A stretch of DNA of 64,000 nucleotides from Anopheles merus (GCF_017562075.2 NC_054085.1:31249039-31313038); one strand, 5' to 3'. Positions 25,343 through 36,362 are shown, numbered from the stretch's first letter. Notes: generated by a model not told the origin, from the letters alone. Numbers and translations are program-made.

Positions 25343-28300
25343 TGCACCAGCAGCTTCCACAACCGGGCATGTACGTAGGACCGGCAGCGCCCGGCGCCGG
25401 CGGCATCGTTTATCCCGGAGCCGGCGGTGCCGCACCGGTCGTCGCACCGGTCCCAGTACAGCAAGCCCCTCCCAGCCCGGCCGGCAACGCCCAGCAGCCG
25501 GCAATACTGGCGCTGCTCCGCGGGCTCGTCAACGGACCGCACGAGGAGACGCCACTCGGCAGTGCGCGCAAAGACTTCGAGGCGAAGATGCTGGCCGGGG
25601 CCGAAATCTGCCACCACATCCTCGGCAAGATCTACTCGCTGACCAACTCGAACCCGTTCAAGAACATACGCAACCTGCGCGACCTGAAGGAGCTGTTCAT
25701 CCATCTGTCCTACCTGATGACGTACGGCATCGGGCGGTTCAAGACGCTGCACGAGCGGTGCGTGGACGACGTGAAGAAGATGGGCTTCACCAAGGAGTCC
25801 GACTTTGTGATGATGGGCGAGCGGGTGAACAACCGCAACCCGGAGGACGACAACAGCGAGGACGACGACGACTGCGAGATCATCGAGCAGAACACGACGG
25901 TGATCGAGGTCGACTCGGACGATGAGGCGGCATCCGCGGCCGGCAAGGAGAAGGCTGCCACCGAGGGCGCCGCCGGTGGATCATCGGCGAAAAAAGCTCC
26001 CAAAACGGTAGCGCAACCGGCGGCCCCCAAGGACGGTCCGGCCAACACGCTAACGGTGGGTGAGATTGTGGTTACGTGGAAGGTGACTGGCGTAAGCGAT
26101 ACTCCCGGACAGCCATCGACACCGGCGCAAACTGATAAGGATGGACCGCGTGCTGCCAATGCTGATGATGTTGCTGGGGAAATTGTTGTTGCACCGAAAA
26201 AGACAACACCGGCTGCTGCTGCTCCGGCCGGCGCAGGATCAAATGAGAACGCGAGCCACGACACGAGCGACAAGGACAGTAGCAATACCGTTGAGGTTAC
26301 GATCGAAGCGTTGAACTCATCTGGCACCGGGAATCTGTCGTCTTCCACCGAAACGGTGGAAATGATGGAAACGGAAGCAAACAATTCGGTGACCGATTCG
26401 GAAGGTCCTGTCGTTAGCGCGCTGCCCAACAAACTCACAGCAACACAAACGCGTAAGTGACATTAATTAGCTTGCCTTTCATCTCCGCGTCGCTTGCACT
26501 AATTTTGCATCTAACAACACTAACTCATGTGATTTTGTTGCACTTTTCACTTCATTTCGTCGTTGTATTGGTGTCGTGAAAAAGGCTAATAAATTGTCTC
26601 ATATTTGCATCACAAAGTATCGTTTGTACTCTGTAGCATACTAATCGAGAGGGAGTATCCATTTATTACGTAACTTAGAATAAGGCATTTTCTAACCCCT
26701 TTCTGTAACCTTTGACAGAGTGGAGGCTTAACTGAAACTCTTTTTATTGAATTGAGTAATACTTTTAAACAGAGTTTTCGTCGATTTTAGTGACATATCA
26801 ACGAAATGTAGAATTGTTCGAAATTATAATAGACTCTTCCATCAAATGTTGAGTTACTCTAGAGCAAGTGAGTTGTTGAAGAGTTCACAAGTTTGGTGAT
26901 CCTGTTGCGCTGTCACTTTCATACCATTTTGTTTATACAAATGCTAGTGTCATGCGATGGATCGAAAAACCTGTTTCTTTATTTATAAACACTGAATTAG
27001 TGATGTGTACAATTGGTAAAAATCCGGTCTCGATTCCGATCCAATTCGCAAGGCAGGTCCGTCCACGATAAATCCGGAGTCGTTCGGAGTCGTTCGGAGT
27101 CGTTCGGAGATGTTGGGAGTCACAGTCATTCGGAGTCGTTCGTAGTCGACCGGAGTCGAAGTCATTTGGAGTCGTCTAGAGTCGATCGGAGTCGACCGGA
27201 ATCAAAATCGGTCGGAGTTAAACAGAGAACGCCGATTCCGGACGACTCCAATGACTCTAGACTTTATGCGACTCCGAATAACTCCGACTTCAGTCGCCTC
27301 CAGACGACTTCAATGACTCCGGACGACTCGAAAGACTCCGGAGGACTCAAGACTGCTCCGACTCCGGGCGACTTCGAACAACTCTGGAAAAATCCGGGTG
27401 ACTTTGGACGACTTTGGACGACTCTGACTTCGGGCGGAACTAGTGGTTTGGATTTTGCCGGAGTCAGAATCGGACTAACAATAGCCGGAAACGGATCGGA
27501 GTCGTGGGTGGACTCTAAAGAGCGCATCACTACACGGAATTTACTATTTTATTGATTCAAACTGCGAAAATTTAATTCATTTTTGCATAGATTATTGCGC
27601 AATTTCAATTTGTTGTAATCAATATAAATTGAGTTGATCACATTTCTTTTGAATTTGGTTGAATCGAGCAACTAAAAACAACTAACAGATAATTTAAAAA
27701 ATATGATCCGAAACGTTAAAAAAATGATTGAAATTGTAACGGTATCTTGATCCAAATGGAAGAATTTTTAGGCGCTTTCAAGAAAATCTAACAAGAATGT
27801 CATTGCCGGTGGTCGTTTAGAACATTTATTTATTTATTCTGTAATCAGGAACCACACATTTTTAATTCCTTGATGAATTGATATTAGTTTTGCATGGATG
27901 AAGTAAAATTAAAAACGGTTTTACTCTGGGTATGATGGAAAATGTCTATTAAAATGTTAAGAATGTCCAGAATTAATGTGTAATATCAATTATGCCCGAG
28001 ATATTAAAATGTTTGTGAAATAGTTGTTCTCAAATTTAGGAAAGAAAAAAACAATAAAACCCCTGAGCATTGCTGCAATGAAGCTGCTAGAACCAGCGTT
28101 ACGTAGTTAATGGATGTCCCTTTATAAATGAAAGATGTCTAATTCTTGCTTGCAATCCATATCCATCTCATCTAATGATCACTTTATTATCATTCCTTTA
28201 ATCTAACCAAATACGTTTGTTTGTGTTTGTTCTTGTTGCAGCGGAAGTTGAATCACCTGGAAATGAAGACATCGATTTAGGCGCAGCGGACAAAGATGAG

Positions 28301-30082
28301 GTAGAAATGATCGAAATCTCCGACAAAGAAGTGTCGGAACTGCTAGACATCCATGCCAGTAGCAACGCAGCGACCGAGAAAGACGCCCAATCGGACCAAA
28401 AGGATGAGTCAATCGAGATAACAGACTCCGATGACGCAGGCCAAAACGGCGGTTCCACTGAAAAGTCCGAGGCAGGCAAGGAAGCGGCAGAAAACGCAAC
28501 AACCGTAACTGCTGATGATACAGTTGAAACACTGTCGGATGATAAATCTGCTGACGCTGAGTTGGACGCATCGGACCAAAAAGCCGATGATGCAACGACG
28601 TGTACAGATAAGGCATCGCTGCCGGATGATATGGAACAGTCGTCCAAGGAAAGCAGCAGTGAAGTTTTGGACCTAATGGATGCAGCCGATGATAGTTACC
28701 ACAGCGACAGCTCCGACATACAGTTCGGTGCAGAGTGCGACGCTCCAGATTCGGCTGCAACACATAAAGATGGCAATGTTGGGGAGTCTTCATCCACAAA
28801 GAATTCCGAACCGAAGACGGGCGAAAGCGAGAAAAATAAGCCCAGTTTGCCATCGGAGACAAAGAAGGGTGAAACTGTAGAAAGCACAAATGAAGCAGAG
28901 ATTTCGAAGCAACAGGAAAAACGGGCAGTTGAGCCAAGTGCTGTAATCGATCTGGACGCTAGCAGTACCGAAAGCGATGGTAACAAAAGCGCCACGGAGG
29001 AAGACGCGGATGCATCTCAGAAGGGTGACGATGCGTCTACGAAGGAAGATGATACAGCTACCAAAAACGAATCGGTGGCCACGAAACAACAGGAAAAATC
29101 GGAAGCTGCTGCTGAGCCTAGTGCTATAATTGATCTGGATGCGAGCAGTACCGAGAGTTACGACAACAAGAGTGCCACCGAGGAAGACGTGGATGCATCG
29201 AACAAGGATAGTGAGTCCGCTGTTCAAGAAGAGATTTCAGAGATTTGCACAAATGAGTCAATCGACGAATCGTTGGTGACCGACCCTGCCGAACCGCAAA
29301 CAGCAGGAGTAGAAGTAAGTGATAACAAGGAAGAAAGCACCGACAACGCTAAGATCCAGGCAATTGCCGAAGAGATAGAGGAAGTTGTTGGCGAAAAGGT
29401 AGACACAACAACGTCTGACGGGTCTAGTGAGCTCCAAAGTCAAGAGAAGGAGACACCGGACGATTCAGCTGAAGTCGTAGAGTGTGAACCTGCCGAGAAA
29501 ATAGTCTCCAGTGCGGATGATGTCGTATCAGCGGAAACCTCTTCCGAACCTGTAAATAGTATTTCTGAACCAATGGACACTGAAGACGGGCAGCTTTCAT
29601 CCAACGATGCCGAAGTGATGGACGTTACTGAGGAACAAGGACGGCCGTCTAGTTCGCATGGAAAAGAATCGACTGAGATGGATGCGTCGGAGGGAATGGA
29701 AGCTAAAGATCTCCCAAACACTGAGCATCTGCAACTTGCGGAGGAACCTCTTGCCGAGATGGAAGATTCCTCTTTAATGCCAGCTGACAGCAGCAGCATA
29801 ACAAACAACAACAAACCAACAGCTACCGATAGTGACAGCGAAAAGGAAGGACAATTACCCCCACCATCACAGTCTACTGCTGAGCTCTCGTCTGAGTCGT
29901 CAACCGCTAAATCGGTAGTGAACAGTATTGTGTCGAAGAAGGTTGAAGCCGCCGCGGATAATTCTTCCAACGAAAGGGAAGAAAGCGAAGCGGATGAACT
30001 GTTCACCACGCCTCCCGAATTGGCCGAACTGGCCCCATCCTCGATGGAAGTTGATTCCAGCAATTTGAACTCAGAGCCATAA
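20979..30082 (+). CDS. ADD1: ADD-domain heterochromatin protein, ADD1/ATRX-N-like (1621 aa, 4 exons)
   Basis: Exons 20979-21006, 23358-23826, 23925-26452, 28242-30082, all with GT-AG borders and compatible phases (4866 nt with stop). Exon 1 encodes only MPAEFYDED plus one base. Residues about 35-160 form an ADD domain: a GATA-like finger (C44, C47, C72, C75) followed by a PHD finger (C95-X2-C98, C106/C107-X2-C110, C115-X2-C118, HCFGC). In ATRX this module reads histone H3 tails with K9me3 and unmodified K4. There is no SWI2/SNF2 helicase, which fits insects, where the ATRX ADD and helicase lie in separate genes. The middle is Pro/Gln-rich with polyQ; after it comes a conserved-looking helical block (about 530-630: LGKIYSLTNSNPFKNIR). 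Acidic SIM-like motifs follow (VIEVDSDDE at about 825). Exon 4 is almost all acidic/Ser-rich disorder with more SIM-like motifs. Likely nuclear and heterochromatic. Confidence 0.88.
21007..23357 (+). other. ADD1 intron 1
   Basis: 2.35 kb between GTAAGT donor and CTTACAG acceptor. It is AT-rich, with one SINE on the minus strand (21939-22124). The exon before it carries just 28 coding bases. Confidence 0.85.
21939..22124 (-). mobile_element. SINE200-like SINE, minus orientation
   Basis: It ends (on the plus strand) with GAGTTGTCGACTGTACCACGG, the tRNA-like 5' end. Box B is visible as the reverse complement of AGGTTTGAACCAACG, and the tail begins CTTCTATTTAGCGTAAACGT followed by ATGCCGGCC. Structure matches the copy at 61115-61297. 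Confidence 0.8.
25273..25341 (+). repeat. CAG/CAA repeat encoding 23 glutamines in ADD1
   Basis: In-frame CAG codons with a few CAA interruptions near both ends; the longest pure CAG run lies in the middle. Surrounding sequence is also Gln-rich. The opposite strand reads poly-Leu or poly-Ala by chance. Confidence 0.95.
26588..26593 (+). promoter_or_regulatory. Candidate intronic polyadenylation signal
   Basis: AATAAA 130 bp after the in-frame stop created by reading past the exon-3 donor. Use is not shown. Confidence 0.35.
26990..27540. mobile_element. Non-autonomous hAT-like element 2, GGAGTCG/GACTCCG arrays
   Basis: Flanked by near-perfect 8-bp duplications CACTGAAT (26990-26997) and CACGGAAT (27533-27540). 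The element is 26998-27532, and both ends read inward start TAGTGATG. The left half holds tandem GGAGTCGTTC units and the right half inverted GACTCCGGACGA units, so the two arrays face each other. End sequences (TGTACAATTGGTAAAAATCC and GCGCTCTTTAGAGTCCACCC) correspond to those of element 3 in the opposite order. Confidence 0.85.
28904..29220 (+). repeat. Internal duplication in ADD1 exon 4 (about 59-61 codons)
   Basis: Two in-frame copies: the first begins with SKQQEK at 28904 and the second with TKQQEK at 29081. Each contains a SIM-like core (AVIDLDASSTESD and AIIDLDASSTESY) followed by NKSATEED and ASNK/ASQK. The copies differ in several residues and one is two codons longer around the EPSA segment. 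Confidence 0.85.
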
Positions 30083-30416
30083 ATATTAAGGTTTGTTGTA
30101 ATGTAACAATTTACCATTATCTCTCTCTCTCTCCCTTTTCCATTTCTCTGAACTTTGAGTAGCGAGATTGAAGAATCTGTGACGCCTTTGTGCTCCGATA
30201 ATTTCGTTTAGAGCTAAACTTGTACAATAATAATCCCTAAGTATATCGCATTTGACAACATTGTTTTGAATTTTAACGCTAGGTAGCATCTAGTACCTAC
30301 CCCCCCGTTGCGATCGATGTGTACGTCTCTAAGCTGAGCTTAGTTGTGTAAGATGTGTAGGATTACCGATTCTGAAGTAAACCGCGCAGAAGAGCTGAAC
30401 TGCATGTACTAATTGG

Positions 30417-30427
30417 AATAAAATAAA
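30417..30427 (+). promoter_or_regulatory. ADD1 polyadenylation signals (overlapping AATAAA pair)
   Basis: GGAATAAAATAAAGC contains two overlapping canonical hexamers. Confidence 0.65.
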
Positions 30428-30567
30428 GCTGAAACTCGAACTCGTTTATGAAGCGTTCGCTGAGTGGTTTGAAGATAGAAAGAACTCGGACGAGTGGCGT
30501 TGATGACCACAGCGCAGCAAAGAAGGTGTGAAAGAAACGGCTGAGGCGCTAAAACCTCGTTAAACTA

Positions 30568-30573
30568 TTTATT
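30568..30573 (-). promoter_or_regulatory. MFS gene 1 polyadenylation signal
   Basis: AATAAA on the minus strand, 115 bp past TAA 30687. Confidence 0.6.
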
Positions 30574-30686
30574 AACGGTAACAATTTTGGCAACTAAAGC
30601 AAAACACTTAACAAATTTTCTTCCGGCTGTTCCTCTCTCTGGCCTAATATGTATTCGTCGCCCACATACGCCCCTCGTTGAGCTGT

Positions 30687-33600
30687 TTAAACGTTCGTTT
30701 CTCCCTTCGCCTTCGTGGCGGCCCCATTCGACTCGCCCGGCTTCAGTGCCGGTATGTACTGGCCGAGATAGTTCAGCACAATCTCCCGGTAGCGGTACAG
30801 CACCACGCTGATGATGGTCAGCCCGAACAGGACGCCCGCAATGATCTCGTAATCGTTCTCCAGCCGATGGTAGTGCTGCTCGATGCCGATCAGGGCGCCG
30901 AAGAAGCGTCCGAATCCAAAGTGTGCCACCACTGGCAGCGCTTGCGCAAGGGCCGACACCTTGCGCGGCAGCAGATCGCGGAAGTGCAGCACGAGCGTGA
31001 CCCAGGTCAGTCCGAGCGTCGTCGGCAGCAGCCAGTCCTCGACCACATCCCACAGCGCGTAGTCCAGGATGGCGAGCAGGATGAAGCGCAGCACGAGCGA
31101 CAGGAACGCACCGACCAGTATCTTGCACGTGCCGAACACCTCGATGATGCGCCGGGAGTAGATCAGCACCGGGATGGCCAGCAGATCGCCGGCCAGGAGC
31201 AGCGTGCGCACGAGCGTCTGGAAGACGGTCGACTGTTGCTTCGAGTCGTCCCCGTCATCGCCGTCAGTGGGCAGGTTGGTCATGTGCGACTCGTCGATCG
31301 AGTCGATCACGCTCCACATCGAGCCGAGACCGATCGCAACCAAAAACGGAAGCCAGCAGCGCTGGAAGTACTTGCGGCACGCCGGCACGGACAGGAACTT
31401 CTGCGGCACGGTGCGCAGCTGCCACCACTCTTCCGGCGGCGACAGGTCCATCTTGAGCGGGCTGAGCAGGATGACGGCGGCAGTGGTGTACAGCAGCACG
31501 AACAGCATGTACGGCTGCTCGTAGTCATCGTTGAAGAAGATGATCCAACCGACGGCACCCCAGACGAGCTGCCGGCCAAAGTCGGCGACGCCCGAGTTTG
31601 TGCGATCGCGCGTCACGATCACGATGATCGTGTTGAGCAGCGTGAGCGCGCTGAGCAGGAAGAAGTCGAGCAGCGAACGGATCGACAGGTAGTAGTAGAA
31701 GGTGGAGTCACCCTCATCATCATCACCGTCGTTGTCTTCGTCCTGGAGAATATAGAGCCGTGAGCTACTGATTCAAAACTTCAGAGAGTCCTCACAGATA
31801 CTTACACCATCGCAAGTCGTACCGTACAGAAGACTTTCGCTCTCCTCATACGGATCTGCAATGTCACACTGAACCACAGGCTTACATCCTGCCGGCTGTG
31901 CCTTAACCCAGGCCTTATCCAACGGACATCTGAAACCATCTGAAAGAGCACCAGTTGAAAGATCCTCATCCTCTCAGAACAAACCAAGTGACACCTACCC
32001 AACGGATAACTGCACTCATCTCCCTCGTCCTTCTCATTGTGCGCATCAAACGTGGCCTTCACCTGGATGATGCCCTCGCTGTACGTGTGGCAGATCTCGT
32101 CCTCCTCATCCGCATCCGCACACACGATCGCCGTCGGCACGATCACCGTCTCCTGGCTGTCCGGCACTCCGTCATTATCATCATCATCATCCTCCGCATC
32201 CGGGATACCATCGTTATCGTCATCGCTGTCCTGCTCGTCCGGAATGCCGTCATTATCATCATCCGGATCCTCATCGTTCGGGATACCATCCCCGTCCAGA
32301 TCGTTCTTGTTGCGCTGGTTCTGATCGTGCACATCCAGAATGCCATCATTGTCATCATCCACATCTTCCGAGTCCGGGATGCCATCGTTATCATCATCGT
32401 CATCCTCCGTATCCGGAATACCGTCATTATCATCGTCCGTATCCTCATCATCCGGGATACCGTCACCGTCCAGATCGTGCGTCACCGGACGACCCTCCAG
32501 CTCATCCGGGATGCCATCATTATCATCGTCCGGATCTTCCGCATCCGGAATGCCATCATTATCATCGTCCGCATCTTCCGCATCCGGAATGCCATCATTG
32601 TCATCATCATCATCCTCCGCATCGGGCACACCGTCCCCGTCCAGATCGTTCGCGTTGGATCGATCCTGCGCATCCGGCACCCCATCATTATCGTCATCCA
32701 CATCCTTATCGTCCGGAATACCATCATTATCGTCATCCTTATCCTCCGCATCCGGAATACCATCGTTATCATCATCCGTATCCAAATCATTTGGGATGCC
32801 ATCACCATCCAGATCGTTAAACTTGGCCCTTCCCTCGAGCGCATCCGGAATACCATCATTATCATCATCCACGTCCTGCTCGTCCGCTATGCCATCATTA
32901 TCATCATCCGGGTCCTCCGCATCCGGAATGCCGTCATTGTCGTCGTCATCGTCCTGCTCGTTCGGTATGCCATCACCGTCCAGATCATTCGAACGCGGCG
33001 TACTCTCGAGCGCATCCGGAATACCGTCATTATCATCGTCCACATCCTCCGCATCGGGTATGCCATCGTTGTCATCGTCATCGTCCTCCGCATCCGGAAT
33101 ACCGTCATTGTCATCGTCATCGTCCTGATCGTCCGGTATACCGTCACCGTCCAGATCGTTGGTTTTGGCCACACCCTCAAGCGCATCCGGCACACCATCG
33201 TTATCATCGTCCAGATCCTTATCATCCGGGATGCCATCATTGTCATCGTCCGTATCTTCCGCATCCGGAATGCCATCATTATCATCGTCATCGTCCTGAT
33301 CGTTCGGTATACCATCCCCGTCCAGATCGTTCGACTTGGCCTTACCCTCGAGCGTGTCCGGAATGCCATCATTATCATCGTCCACGTCCTGATCGTCCGG
33401 GATGCCATCGTTATCATCATCATCATCCTTATCGTCCGGAATGCCGTCATTATCGTCATCCGGATCCAGCTCATTCGGGATGCCGTCTCCGTCCAGATCG
33501 TTGCTCGAGTCTGGATCACGCGAATCCGGAATACCATCGTTATCGTCGTCCGTATCCAGATTGTCCGGAATGCCATCCCCGTCCGAATCGCGCTCGATCG

Positions 33601-34360
33601 TACCCTGTCCACTGCCCAGATCCAGCACCGCACCTTCGTCATCGTCCTGCGAATCTTCCTGTTCCTTCAGCCATGCCGCCATCTGGGCCGATTTAGCATG
33701 GCGCGCATAGCACGTGCTTTCGAACTGATTATCCTTCTGGCAGGTGTACGTACAGTTCTCCAAGTTCAGCAAACCAGTCTGCAAGAAGACAATGTACCTT
33801 TAACAATGAATTGCTAGATCGTGCGATCTTCCAAAACCACCTACCTTGTCCGCAGCCCAATCGTGGCAGATACCATTTTCCGAACACTTTTCCTGCACGA
33901 TGAACGCACCCTTGCGATTGCACAGGAAGCTGGCCTGCGGGGCACAGATCTCGGGCGGTGGCGTCCTGCTCACAGCGAACATTAGCAGCACGTACAGCAC
34001 CATCGACGCAATGAGCGTAATGGCGGTCAGGATGCGCAACCGCTTGCCGTACGCGAACGCATTGCCGATCGCCCACTTGTCGACGAGCAGGGCAAACACG
34101 AACGGACCGAGCAGTGCCGTCAGCGGAATAATGATCGAGATCGAGTAGATCTCATTGTAAGCGAAGCCCTTCTGTGCCATGTTCGACTGGAGGAAGGGAT
34201 AGATGCATCCCAAGCCTAATGGAGGATACAAAACAGTGCGTCATATGGAGATAGTTTTCGGGAAGCAATCAAACCAGCAGTACTTACCTCCGTAGAATAG
34301 GAAGAGGACACATTTCAGCGAGAGGCTGTGTTTGCTCTCGAACAGTGACTTTTCCTCCAT
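30687..34360 (-). CDS. MFSD6-like 12-TM transporter with giant TSP3-like Asp-rich extracellular loop (1137 aa, 5 exons)
   Basis: Exons on the minus strand: 34360-34288, 34215-33845, 33778-31999, 31939-31806, 31742-30687; GT-AG throughout, 3414 nt with TAA. Three TM helices come first (CVLFLFYGGLGCIYPF; IIIPLTALLGPFVFALLV; ILTAITLIASMVLYVLLMF). Then a Cys-rich loop begins (sequon NCT, CTYTCQK), a 480-residue Asp-rich array follows (residues 212-691), and the loop ends with CHTYSE and YPLDGFRC. Nine more helices follow, including the family-like segments FGRQLVWGAVGW, TTLGLTWVTLVL and FGFGRFFGALIGI. MFSD6-type proteins are orphan major-facilitator carriers; the substrate is unknown. With a cytosolic N terminus the TM3-TM4 loop is extracellular. 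ATG 34360 opens MEEKSLFESK; the frame continues upstream to a possible splice acceptor, so a longer N terminus is not excluded. The next paralogue lies at 44003-46330. Confidence 0.88.
32150..33589 (-). repeat. Coding array of 34 TSP3-like DxDxDGIPD motifs in nine blocks
   Basis: All within exon 3 of the transporter and in one frame without interruption. Each complete block has one 12-residue motif DLDGDGIPN-x-x-D, three 13-residue motifs DDDDNDGIPDAED, and a 5-7-residue linker often like EGRAKxN. Block borders: 33589-33500 (short, two motifs), 33499-33329, 33328-33158, 33157-32987, 32986-32816, 32815-32648, 32647-32477, 32476-32303, 32302-32150. Full blocks are 168-174 nt, except the last, which lacks a linker. 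The spacing of Asp (D1, D3, D5, G6, D9, D12) matches calcium-ligating thrombospondin type-3 motifs. Synonymous codons differ between blocks although the protein is almost invariant. Confidence 0.95.
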
Positions 34361-36362
34361 TTCTTCCTGTGGCAAGTTTTGATCGGGCTGTTGCCGACCC
34401 TCAGCAGTGTAGCAACGCCAAAATCTAAAACACTTTATCTATGCTTGACCGTCTGGTGAAGCCTCCTGACCTAGATTTGCGAGTTGGATGGTTTCGGTAA
34501 AGATCAACAGCAAAAGAAGAGGTAACAAATGTCGTGAAATTAAACAAGCGTCAAGCGATGTGGGAGATGCCGTACGGAAGATGCCGTATCGCTTTGATGT
34601 GACAACTTTTGAACGTTCGAGGTCCAATTCGGTCCTCTCGCTGTGCTCTGTGGTTTGTAATCTGACTGCTGAACGATCAAGACTAGGTTCAGGAGGATTA
34701 TACTTCTCCACTGTTACGCCTACTGTTGCCTTTTTGTGTAAATTTAGCAAGATTTATTTCGGTGGCAATTGATTTTGCGTCTCTTCGTTTGCTCTTGCGG
34801 ACGCTTCATTGCGTATAAGATGCGCAGTTTAGGTTTGCGTGAATTGGAGCACACTTGATCTAGTTGGCGTTCAGTTCTACTAATTTGTTTGAGTTCAGAA
34901 TGAAATGTCATCTTGGGATGATTGGACATGAAGAGACATCCAACAGACATTGGAGATTCAAACAAAAAACAAAAAACAACCTACTCAACCTAAGACTCAA
35001 ATCTTTGCAAAAAATTAAACCCATTCCACACTTCAACCGTGTCCAAGAAATGTGTGCTCTACTACTACCACGGTGGCAATTAATCTGGTGAAATGAGCCA
35101 ATTCATTTTTTCTGCATGGAGCAAGTGCTCCACTTCACCTCTTTCAATGGCCACTAGATGGGTCTTGAACTGGCAGTCTTGAATCGCCTTGAAATCAGCT
35201 GTGTCAGTACACCTTCACCCATTTCTGCTGGGCCAATCTTCGAGTGTCGTAAATTTCCATCATCCGCCAAACGTGCTCTTCTCAATGTCCGTCCACTGCG
35301 ACCGTCAACGGTACCCTCCAGACCAAGACCTGCAATTGCAATTTGCCTTGTCAAAAATGCAAAACACACTCACTCACTCACGTCCGGCGGGCGGTGGCAG
35401 ACACCACCGGCATCACCTTAGCAGTCGGGTGGGTGTAACCAAAGCCAACCTCCTTTTTCTCTGTGTACCTGGTTTCTTTTCCCTGGCAGCGGGATAGGCA
35501 AATAAATTTCATAATCAGCACTGGCATGAGCGGCAGAGGGTGTCATATAGACACAGAAACCGAACAAAAAGAAGAAGATAAAAACGGAATACCAACCATT
35601 GAGCGTTGAGAGCGCCCGTGCGCACTCTGTGTGTGTGTGTTTGTACGGGCACAGGTCGCCGCTTCTAAATTTATCAATTTTCTACAATTTAGCAATCATC
35701 ATCCTAAGCGAACCCAAGCCAACACTGAGTATAACGAGCCGCCCGCGTCTGTCGGATGTACCCCGTACTCGAGTACCTCACTACAAACCGACATCCGAGA
35801 CGCGGTTCCGAGAAGGAAAGCCATCAAAGAGTTGGTGTGAAAGCGCATCTGCTGACATGAAATATTTACTTATCCTTCGTTTCGTCTTTTTCTTTTTTCT
35901 TTTTGCATCTCAGACAATTCGTTGACTTTTTGCGTTTGCGTTCATGACGCGAAGACTACAGACATTAGTCCAGTGAGCTAGTTTTCTTCTGGATGTAGTG
36001 CAGATTTTATTAGGATTTTGTTTCGATTTTTGCCACGCACCAACCATCGTACAAAGCAGGCGATGCACCACAACACAGCACCAATAATTACACAGTGCGG
36101 CATCTCGGTCAACTGTGTGGTTTGTGTAGCTTAGTTGTGTCGTCGTCGATCGCAGTAGTCTGTATGATGATGTTGTGTGACAGTGTGATTAACGTCAAAA
36201 CAAGCCGGCAAGCAAGTGAGAAGTGATCTTTTTTTTTGTTTCTGCTTCTACTGTGGTGGGTGTCGTTGTGATAGAAATAAACGTTGGAAGGCAAAAAAAA
36301 GGAAGTGTGTCAAAGGAAGGTAAAAGAACAATATGCACAAGCAATAATATTAATTGCTTTAA

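Larger units (their letters stand above)
26453..28241 (+). other. ADD1 intron 3, with an early stop and AATAAA
   Basis: Donor GC|GTAAGTGA is followed at once by an in-frame TGA (26458-26460), and an AATAAA occurs at 26588-26593. Reading through would therefore give a short ADD1 of about 1010 residues that lacks the exon-4 tail. The intron also holds hAT-like element 2. Confidence 0.7.
30083..30686. other. Convergent 3' UTRs of ADD1 and the first MFS gene
   Basis: Plus-strand AATAAA hexamers (30417-30422 and 30422-30427) lie about 340 bp past the ADD1 stop. A minus-strand AATAAA (TTTATT at 30568-30573) lies about 115 bp past the MFS stop. The predicted transcript ends face each other with about 100-140 bp between them. 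Confidence 0.6.

Noticed and set aside
24955..25752. Open frames with poly-Leu or poly-Ala on the minus strand
   Set aside because: Products of the CAG repeat read on the opposite strand; the plus-strand ADD1 frame has splice sites and domains.
27013..27555. 180-codon Ser/Asp/Arg-rich plus-strand ORF
   Set aside because: Lies in hAT-like element 2 and is composed of the GGAGTCG/GACTCCG repeat.
31955..33817. 620-codon open frame on the plus strand, Ile/Val/Arg-rich, opposite MFS gene 1
   Set aside because: It is the antisense of the Asp-rich array: GAT/GAC/AAT codons reversed give ATC/GTC/ATT, so stops cannot arise. Several other frames are open for the same reason.
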